Shown: positions 55,494 to 64,000 of the stretch, one piece after another
How the letters are laid out: every line of letters begins with the position of its first letter
Position numbering within the stretch: position 1 is the stretch's first letter
Source of the DNA: Uranotaenia lowii
Lineage: Eukaryota; Arthropoda; Insecta; Diptera; Culicidae
NCBI RefSeq assembly: GCF_029784155.1
Contig: NW_026598423.1
Coordinates: 62,001-126,000 of the forward strand
Length of the DNA stretch: 64,000 nucleotides
Direction: 5' to 3'
The notes under the pieces: model-generated
The model's input: the letters and a program-made list of their open reading frames with translations, nothing else
The model's database searches: none
What the model was told of the DNA's origin: nothing
Made by a program: the position numbers and the translations under genes

Positions 55494-57108
55494 TATCGAT
55501 TATAAAATCGGGCTACAGGTTATTTGAAAAGCTGATAAGATTTCATTGCATTTCGATGTGCTGTTTTATGACATATGTTATGTTGCATTTGAAGTTATGT
55601 ACATAAAAAAAAGTATGTTTTAAACTAACAGTTTTATAACTCTACACTGAAAAGAGATAGAGCATTCATTATATAAAGAAAGTTTCTTAATTTGATAATA
55701 TCTAGGTACAACTTTGTAGAACAAGTTTTGTCTCTATATCATCAAACATAGAAGTTTGTGTTTTCATTTTTGTCATGGCGAATTATTACTTTCACGTTAT
55801 GGGTCGATTCACGATGACGTAACACCCTTTTGAGATGAAAGTTCGCAGGTCCTTTTTACAAAATTTTGCGAACGAGAAATGGGTTACGGCGAAATGTTTC
55901 GTGTAGCTGCACGGTCAAGAAATTTAACTCAAAACTCAGTTCGAGGATAGCAAATATCCAAGTCCCGTTTTGTGAATTAAATTTAGCGCATTTTTTGGTT
56001 TCTTAACGATAATTTCTCCGGGAATGAACAGTTGGAAATTCTTAAAAATTTTGAAAAGAAGGTTTGCTTATTGAAATGTTTCAACATGCTTTTAAAACCT
56101 TTTTTCCAACATATTTCTAGTGGACCAACTCACTGAGCATTGAATATTCTGGGGCAGCGGTTCTACTTGAAACAAAAAATCCATAAAACATCTAAATGTT
56201 AAAGCTTCAAAAGAATTCAAATGTGCCGAATCGAATGTTCGTAAGCTTCTTTTGTAGTTTTGACCGGAAGCTGTAAACAAGTGCATATATCTACTTGTAC
56301 GTCGACACTATTCAGAGAAAGGGGAATCCAATATACTAAAATTCTCCAGTAAACATACAGAAAGAGAAGGCTGAACCTTTCTAGACACCGGATAGTTTAA
56401 CTCTTAAGTTTAAATCCATTTTTCTCATATTTCTGTTTTCAGTTAGGCTAGATTAACAAATAAAATTATTGATTTTTCATTACTTGATACTAAAAACATC
56501 TAATTTCTTAAAAACTCATTTCTTTTTCGAAGTATTTTTTTCAAATTTGAGCTGAGAACTATTGCTAAAAATGTGTGAGTGATAGTAAAATGAGGACCCT
56601 AATGTTTGTTTTGTTTCCGCAGCATATGGAATTGGAAAATAAGGAATCAAAACAAGAACTGCGTGTCTTAAGCTTTCCTTGTGTTCCCAATTTTTCGAAT
56701 TACACACGACCAAATCTCAAAACGACCATTCTCTTTAAAATTCGTTATGACATTGCGAAGTGTCAAAATCAGTGAGGTCAGCCAGTGCGTTAGTCGAACA
56801 GTCAAACTAGTCCACTTTAGATCCAATGGGCGATGGTAGATGGCTAAATTAGACAGAAAATGATTCGACTTTTGTTATAAGTGTCATGTCAGTGTATGGT
56901 CAGTTAACGAAGTTTTAGAAATCTTTAAAACGTTAAGGAGAAGAACGCTTAAAAAGGGCATTCAAAGCTAATTGAAGCTTTGCAACAAAGCCATGAAATG
57001 CTTTTGTAAGTTCTTATTAAACTTTGATAGCTGTTTCAGGCAACTCCCATGACAATATGTCATGGTCATGGTCAGGTGACACATCCGATTTCTGATTTTA
57101 TTGAATAC
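55494..57108. other. AT-rich spacer, nothing recognised
   Basis: No gene, RNA gene or bounded element was seen. Confidence 0.45.
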
Positions 57109-59234
57109 TAGCTGACCCGTTGTGCTTTGCTACACCTTCCGAAAATAAATGTAAATTGTAAAAATTTATTCAAATTTAGATTTTAGAGAGCATTTTTTTA
57201 AATCAAACCTCATCATACTTCAGAACCAACAACTTTAAAATGAGAGCTTCAGCTGCAGTTCTGAATTGCAATTCAAAATGGTACATATTATTTACTGAAA
57301 CTTGATCTCTAAACTCGTTTTTCAAGATCTCAAATTTGTACTCTGTACACAAAAAAAAAACTCTTTTTAAATATGGTCCCTTCTTTGAAAAGTTCTTTAT
57401 CTTAAATTTACATGTGAGCTCCCCCATCTTTTCCAATTTTGTCCCCCACTGTTTGAAGAAGGTAGGCAAACTTAACCGGCTCGAGTTTACATAAAATTAC
57501 TAATTGAAAGAAATAGATTCGCATATTGGAATTTATTGCAGATTGTACTTTATGGAGATAGAATTTTTAAAACCGATGAACAGCGCGAATCGAGACAGTT
57601 TTTTGAGTAGATTCCTAATATTCTGTTTTATGAGCACTTCCAGCTTCTGATAAGCTTTAGATGGGGTATTTTTTGGAGTTGAAAAAATAGGCTAAAGAAA
57701 TTTGCAAAAAAACCATGAAAAAGATTTTTAATAGCCATTTTCAAACAGCTTTTTTCACCATCCTCGCCTACGAAGCAGTTTGAATATCTATCCTCTTGCG
57801 CCAAAATTAAGTTTAAAAAATGTTTCGCCATATTCCAAACTCGTGGACATGAGACATTATAGCTTGAATTTTTCCCAAACAGCACTTATCATGGTAATGA
57901 AAAATATATTAAATTAGTTATGTATTTAATACAGTGCAAATTTCTTTTTTTTTTAATAATTCTACTACGGCAAAAAATATAAATATTTAAAAAAAATATC
58001 AGTTCGACGTTTGTCCTTGCCCCACCGTGTAAGTTGACAGGAGGGAATATTGTTTTAAACACTTTAAAGGGTATACTAAAAATTTCACAGAAAAATTTTG
58101 CGTCCAGTTGAATATCAGATCTAAAGTCTCGCTTTTCAAAAACGAAGCGGATCAAAAGTCTCTTTTATGCAGCCATGTAACACAAAAACACTTTTCATGT
58201 TAAGTACGTACTTGAATTGGTATGTAGCAAAAAGTATGATGGTTTTTTTTCAGAATTATTTAAAATAAAAAGCTCTCATTTTCATTTCTAAATTCGTTTC
58301 AGTTGTAACAATTTCTAGAAGAAAACATTGTTTTTAATTTTTTACAGATAAAGTTGAACGTTTGAACATGTTCTAATGTTCCTTGAATGAAAAGTTGAAT
58401 TCTACCTACATTAACATGAACTAATTACGGAAGTATTTTTGCAAATCTTTCAATTGGTTTCGATTCGATTGATAAAATACCAATCCGTGTCACATCTAGG
58501 CGTCATTTATTACCACGTGCAATTAGGCAAGAAAAAAACACATCTAGGTTGCATATCGCTCCCACGTGCATAAGAAAAATAGGTACTTGGTTAAGAAACA
58601 GGCGCCTGATTGTTAAATTTTTCCAGCGATCAATGAATGAACAGTATGCTTCAGTTACTATCTACTTGCTACGACGACGTTTGCCTGACCATAAAGACGA
58701 AAAACAAACCCCTCGAATAAAAGAAAAATGGATGCCATGACTTTTCAATTTCAGAATGTCAATCTGGGTCTCATCTAGGAGTCATTCATAACCATGTGCT
58801 CTTCAAATGAGCTAGGAATCAAGTAGAAAAAAAATCACATCAAGGCTTCATATCGCCACCCCTTGCATTGAAAATATTCTTGGTTGAGAAATACGCGCCA
58901 AAATATTCCCACTGATCAGTATGCTATGCGATGGTTACTAACCTTTTGCGACGTTGGCTTGCGACGCCTCGACCATAGAGACGAAAAACAAACCGCCCAA
59001 AGGAAGAAAAAATCTCGAGAAAATGGATGTCATGACTTTAACTTGCTTCGAAAAACTACAAATTTTGTATGAAAGCCCCCCTCCCGTAAGTCGGATGGAG
59101 TTTTGAGTATTACAGAAACCATCCCCGGCCTCAAAAACCCTCAGATGCCAATTTTGACGATGATCGGTTCAGTAGTTTCCGAGTCTATAGGGAACAGACA
59201 GACAGACAAACATTCATTTTTATATATATATAGA
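57109..59234 (+). mobile_element. TAGCTGACCC...TATATATAGA family, copy B
   Basis: Begins TAGCTGACCCGTTGTGCTTT and ends with ACAGACAGACAGAC, AAACATTCATTTTTATATAT and AGA. Unlike copies A and C its interior lacks the 155-bp array and instead has a two-unit duplication of about 285 bp. It shares with copy A the left 200 bp (GCTACACCTTCC; GAGAGCTTCAGCTGCAG) and the right 130 bp. Confidence 0.85.
58481..59050 (+). repeat. Two-unit tandem duplication inside copy B
   Basis: Unit 1 (58,481-58,760) and unit 2 (58,761-59,050) share CATCTAGGCGTCATT-like starts, CATATCGC(T/C)(C/A)CC, GAGACGAAAAACAAAC and ATGGATG(C/T)CATGACTTT. Divergence is noticeable. No protein is encoded. Confidence 0.8.
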
Positions 59235-59322
59235 CAAGTTTTTCAAAGTTGAATACCAAAATAACTTTTACTGCTGTTAATATATTTATAACTGATTACT
59301 TTGAACTGATCCACCATCTTAC

Positions 59323-59935
59323 TTACTTAAATGGTCCCGCGTCGATTGTCCGGTTCATAGGGCCGTGGTAAAAGACCTCCACTGTTGACGATCCGGAGCC
59401 AGCCTCTTCACTTGGTCCCCAGTCAAGATTCTCGTCGACATTTCGGATTTCAGCTGCTAGGCTTCGCCGCCACGAGTTTCTGTGGGGTCTGCCTCTTCTT
59501 CGATGTCCTTCTGGATTCCAATCTAGCGCCTCTTTCTCCACTTACGTTCCTGAATCTCGATTTCTGGCGCCCTTTGATGACACCGGCGATGTAGTTCCTC
59601 ATTCGAAATCCAGTTACCAGGCCATTAAGCACGGATAATATTACGCAGGCAGCGGTTTACAAACACTTGCAGTTTTCGCGTCGTTACCGCATATGTGCAC
59701 CAAGTTTCGCACCCGTACAGCAATACGGATTTGACGTTTGAGTTGAAGATTCGGATTTTCGTTCGTAGAGAGATATTGCGTGACTGCCAGATGTTTAGGA
59801 TACTCGCAAACGTAAATCGGGCCTTTCTGATCCGGGTTTCGATGTCTTTCCAGGTACCACCATCAGGCGTTATCTGGCTACCAAGATATTGAAATCACTC
59901 CATTTTCTCAACCTGTTGCCCAATTGAACCACGAA
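59323..59935 (-). pseudogene. RTE-like LINE ORF2 C-terminal remnant (second type)
   Basis: The minus strand, with frameshifts, reads YLGSQITPDGGTWKDIETRI, RKARFTFASILNIWQSRNIS, RTKIRIFNSNVKSVLLYGCE, TW, then after shifts EALDWNPEGHRRRGRPHRNS and WRRSLAAEI. This NSNVKSVLLYGCETW...RGRP...W pattern is common in RTE-like and related LINE C-termini. It differs from the RTE fragment at 23.6 kb. The catalytic part is missing and at least one frameshift lies near 59,450-59,640. Clade assignment is tentative. Confidence 0.8.
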
Positions 59936-61320
59936 ATTGAAAGGATTAACTGTGTTAAACTGATCCACGACAAGCATTTTTTTTAATTTAACCAATTATA
60001 TTACCGCAAAACTATCGTACTCAACAATTCTGCCCCCAATGTCAACACACTAATGGGAACGTTTCGAATCCATTCGGTCATGTAGCAAAATAGCGTACCA
60101 ATAGTCATTTTACTCTTCAACAAGCGCAGAACTCGGCAGGAAGGTAATCCATCTGCAATAAATCGTAAAACCTCTCATTTTCTGCTTCAGCACCGAAACC
60201 GATACTCAGTTCCCCCGAAGCAGTTGCACAGTCCCAACATTGTCCAAATTCGAAGCAGCAGTTTTTATTTTCCGACGGATGCAAATTTCCATATGTAGAA
60301 CTCACAATGGAAAATCGGCGAAATATTTATGCGATGGGATGCACCGATGTTGCACCACCAAGTTGTAGCTAGGTACATGTTCGCTTGACAGAATGCCAAG
60401 AAGCCCGGCACCATTTTGCCATCCATCCATCTATCTATCTATCACTCGATCAATCTCGCATTGTACAACGAAAAGCAGAGCATCTCGGAAAAGGATAACC
60501 CAGTTTTATGTTCCGCCGAAAGCCGCCACACAGTACCTACTACTGTCTGTATGTTATGAACGAACACACTATCTGCACATCGCACAAAATGCTCCATTCA
60601 ACAGCCCCCTGCCCCTGAAGTATAAGTGAATGTAGGTATATCGCCAGATAGACATCTGTAAAGACCTACCAGCTAGCTATTCCTAGCGTCTTCAAACCAG
60701 GCCGTCCGCCCACCCACAATAAACACACCCACTCGAGGCGTTTTCTAGGGTAGGTTTTTTTTTCGCAAAATAAAATCCACAAGGGCGACACACATACGCC
60801 GTCCAAAGCAAGTCTAGTCTACTAGAGTCGGTGGTAGGTACATCTTGGAAAAACTTGAACATACACTCCATGCAAAATGCCACTAAGCCCCTCGGGTAGT
60901 TGGGCGATGACGTATGGAATTTGAATTGCATCGCATCCCCTCGTGTTCCAGGGAATTAAAATGCCTGTACTCCTGCTCGGGGATGCGCTTCATGGTGAAT
61001 AAAAATGGATGTACTAATATTTGCACACATCTGCTGCAACACACCACCGTTCGAGCTGGAAATGCTTTCGCTCTGTATCACTTGGGTAGGTCTACCTACA
61101 TCCTACTCGGTATGACACGTACAGATGCAGAGGAAAAATCATTTAGCTTCACTATCTAATTGCTCATCGCTATTAAATCTGCCCCCGATTATGACATGTG
61201 ACATACGATACGGATCAGAATTTTTTGTTTTGAGTGGTTCTTTTTGGTTGGTTTGGTTTTGGTCAACATTTTCAATAGTTCTATAGTTTTAATCACAAGT
61301 AAATTTTAATAAGTTAATCT
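59936..61320. other. GC-richer low-copy block, possibly host noncoding DNA
   Basis: Composition is balanced over about 60,100-61,180, with no terminal repeats or satellite structure apart from a (CATC)(TATC) run at 60,421-60,442. Frames are open on both strands without recognisable motifs. It may be an intron or regulatory region of a host gene. Confidence 0.35.
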
Positions 61321-61399
61321 AAATTCCTAATCTTTACAGGTAATGGTAGATCTCTCGCTCAAAATATTAATGTTGATCCTTCCTAAGATAACTTGTCGA

Positions 61400-62120
61400 G
61401 AATTGATCAGATCTCTAGTTCCATTTTCTGAAGACCATCAACTCCTACTGAAGTTATGCTAACGATTTAGTAATTGAAAAATAAAAAAAAACTGTGGACC
61501 TGATAAAATTTCATTTAATGTTTTGAAAAATTAGTTCCTTTGGTCGCATTTTTTGGAATGTTTCAACAATGTATCAGAAACAGGAATCAATCCACCACAC
61601 CAATCTTCAAATCTGGAGACCCTACTGATATGAATAATTATCGACTCATTTTCACTCTGAGTGTTTTCAGTAAAGTCTTTGAAAAATTATTAATAGTCAG
61701 AATTAATTAATTTTTGGCTGATTATAAAACGCTTTATCGCTTGTAGTATGGTTTCAGATCTGGGTCAAGCTCTCTGATTGCAGTTAATGAACTGGTCGAT
61801 ACAATAGTTGAAAATATTGATTGTATAAAACTTGTTTAATGTACTCCTCGATAAAATAGAACGCTATGGAATTCGAGGCATCGCTAACGAACTCATCCAT
61901 ATTTAGTAACCTTATCGGTAGAAAACAATTTGTCTCTATAGAAAATGCGTTTACTTCCTCAGAGATCCTTGAAGTTGGTGTCCCTCAAGGTAGTTACATC
62001 GGACCTCTTTTATTTCTACTATACATAAACGACATAAGCATAACATAACTTTCATAACATAAGTGCACTTCATGGTTTACCACGTCTTTTTGCGTAAGAT
62101 ATGGCTTTCTTTTATTCGGA
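61400..62120 (+). pseudogene. Heavily decayed LINE RT fragment
   Basis: Frames carry CGPDKISFNVLKN (about 61,494), IFKSGDPTDMNNYRLI (about 61,606), VFSKVFEKLL, YGFRSGSSSLIAVNELVDTI (about 61,748) and VGVPQGSYIGPLLFLLYIND (61,974-62,033). These correspond to RT fingers, palm and motif B in the normal order. Several stops and frameshifts intervene and motif A is not clear. It is CR1/L2-like in style. The end of the remnant abuts a GTTGCCAG-type repeat. Confidence 0.8.
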
Positions 62121-62178
62121 CAAATGTTCACATACCACTATCAAAAATATGGAGGAGGATTTAGTGTTCTAACATAAG

Positions 62179-62325
62179 GTTGCCAGAATTTTTTCAGCAC
62201 CTATACGGGCCAGATAAATCCTGGCAATTTGATTTAAAAACCTGGCAAAATCCGGACATTTAACTCGAAACTGTCATCCAAAAATCCAGGCACTATCCGG
62301 GCAAATTTGATCATAACCCAGGAAT
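62179..62325. repeat. GTTGCCAG family, copy 3 (fragment)
   Basis: Starts GTTGCCAGAATTTTTTCAGC with internal CCTGGCAATTTG, CCTGGCAAAATCCGG and ATCCGGGCAAATTTG. The right end is lost at the junction with copy C of the TAGCTGACCC family. Confidence 0.5.
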
Positions 62326-63849
62326 CTATATATATAAAAATGAATTTCTGTCTGTCTGTCTGTCTGTCTGTTCCCTATAGACTCGGAAACTACTGAACCG
62401 ATTTGCGTGAAACTTAGCAGGTGGGGATATTGGAGGCAGGAGAAGGTTCCTATAATGGTATGAGACCCCTCCCTCTCTCATGCGGAGAGGGAGGGGCCTC
62501 CCAAACAAAAGACATTTTTTTGCATAACTCGAGATCCAATCAAGCAAATGGTATCAAATTTGGCATGGGGTGGTATCTGGGAACGAGGAATATTTCTATT
62601 TATATACGGTACCCCTCCCTCATCTCAGTGGGATGATAGGAAGGGGGGAGGGGGGCTACCTTACAATTTTTCATATAATTCGAAATCTAATCAAGATATT
62701 GGAACCAAATTTGGCATGGGAAGGTATTTGGATACGAAAAATATTTCAATGATTATTTGAGACCCCTCCCTCTTTCCAATTGGAAGATATAAAGGAGGGA
62801 GGGGCCTTTTCTATAATTTTTTACATAACTCAAAAACTAATTAAGCAAATGGAGCCAAATTTGGCATGGGAGGATATTTGGATACAAAAAATATTTATAT
62901 GATTATTAAAGACCCCTCCCTCTTTCCAGTAAAGAGATATAAAGAGGAAAGGGGGCTCTTTTATAATTTTTTACATAACTCAAAAACTAATTAAGCAAAT
63001 GGAACCAAATTTGGCATGGGCGGGTATTTGGAAACGTGATATGTTCTAATGATTGTTGGAGACCCCTTCCTTCTTCCAGCGGATAGAAAGGTAAGCGGAA
63101 AGGGAGTTCATACAATTTTTACTGCATAACTCGAGAAATACAACAGAAAATGGAACCAAATTTTACATGGACCGATATTTGGGTACGAGAAATGCTTCTA
63201 TGAATATGTGGTATCCCTCACTCCTTCAAAGAGGTGGATGAAAAGGGGGAGGAGAGGTCTCCCTTACAATTTCCAATATAACTAGAGAGCTGATCTAGCA
63301 AAAGGAACCATATTTGGCATGTGAGGGTATTTGAATACGAGAAATGTTTCTATTATAAATTGAAGCCCCACCTTTTTTCAGCAGAAAGATATAAAGTAGG
63401 AACGGGGAGCTTCCTTACAAATGTTTGCGTAACTCGAGAATTAATCGAGCAAATGAAATAAAATTTGGCATCAAAAAGTATTTGAGTACAAAAAATACTT
63501 TTATGAATATTAAGCTCTCACCCCTCCATTCAGTGGGGAGAACGGGAGGGGGATGGTACTTCCTTTCAAGTTTATGCATAACTCAAGAATTTACTACGCA
63601 AATAAAACCAAATTTGGCATGAGATGGTATTTCAATACGAGAAATTTGTCTATGTGAAACAATTCCTTTAGTGCAGTAGGAGGATGCAATTGGAATCAGA
63701 GGAAGGGAACAGGAAAGCTTATATTTAATGTTTTTTTTTAAATCCGGGAAATGGACAAAAATGCCAACAAAACAATAAAAATTTGAATAATATCTGAAAA
63801 TAGCATTTGCTTTTGAAAGGTGTAGCAAAGCACACCGGGTCAGCTAGTT
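62326..63849 (-). mobile_element. TAGCTGACCC...TATATATAGA family, copy C
   Basis: On the plus strand it begins CTATATATATAAAAATGAAT, then a (GTCT)n run, and ends GTGTAGCAAAGCACACCGGG then TCAGCTAGT. It carries about eight units of the 155-bp array (62,450-63,650), with landmarks AAATTTGGCATGGG at about 62,557, 62,708, 62,856, 63,008, 63,151, 63,316, 63,464 and 63,611. Confidence 0.88.
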
Positions 63850-64000
63850 ACAAAATTAAAACACTTGAAATCCTTTTTTTTCATTAAAAATCATCAAATT
63901 ATTTATTATCTTGTTTTAGGCATCCAAAAATCTTTCATGTTTTTCTGGAAATTGCTCAGAAAAATTAGATTTGGACGCGAAGATAAAAAAGTGCGGTTAT
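63850..64000. other. Window edge, nothing recognised
   Basis: AT-rich sequence with no feature seen. Confidence 0.4.

Overview
This window looks like transposon-packed, AT-rich DNA from a large insect genome, most likely a dipteran and plausibly a mosquito. That placement is an inference from the mix of elements: CR1/L2/Jockey-group and RTE-type LINEs, a GIY-YIG Penelope-like element (PLE), TTAA-flanked and TA-flanked MITEs, tRNA-like sequences and long foldback elements. No intact host protein-coding gene was recognised. Almost all long reading frames are decayed retroelement proteins.

Layout. 1-9,000: AT-rich spacer with small MITEs (3.0, 4.0 and 5.0 kb), a tandem array of about 120-bp units (5.64-6.58 kb) and a GC-richer low-copy block (7.0-8.6 kb). 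9.2-12 kb: two hairpins and a dispersed repeat ('X'). 11.9-17.3 kb: a minus-strand LINE (ORF1 remnant, endonuclease, RT) with a 970-bp TA-flanked transposon inserted in ORF2. 17.3-23.4 kb: repeat 'Y', a candidate host first exon near 19.4-19.6 kb, a TTAA-flanked MITE and a nested pair of inverted-repeat elements. 23.4-26.2 kb: copy A of a family with fixed ends (TAGCTGACCC...TATATATAGA) and an internal array of about 155-bp units, carrying an RTE insertion with a 13-bp target duplication. 26.2-31 kb: a tandem duplication and a two-level inverted-repeat nest. 33.8-35.2 kb: a CR1-like RT pseudogene. 35.9-37.8 kb: a polyadenylated retroposon with a 28-bp target duplication. 38.97-43.42 kb: a 4,451-bp foldback element with an 8-bp target duplication whose interior is a 7-bp satellite in mirrored orientation. 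45.06-47.97 kb: a PLE with inverted terminal pLTRs, a GIY-YIG domain and a hammerhead-ribozyme motif, split by a 1,685-bp near-perfect palindrome. 48.4-49.3 kb: a second TTAA-flanked MITE. 54.06-55.25 kb: a TA-flanked element carrying a tRNA-like sequence in both arms. 57.1-64 kb: two more copies of the TAGCTGACCC family and two RT remnants.

The strongest signal is structural. Many elements are long inverted repeats, several are nested inside one another, and the nesting can be resolved to the base because an uninterrupted copy or a broken reading frame shows the pre-insertion state. Hammerhead or hammerhead-like cores recur in three different inverted-repeat contexts. The most unusual objects are the 4.45-kb foldback satellite element and the PLE/palindrome nest.
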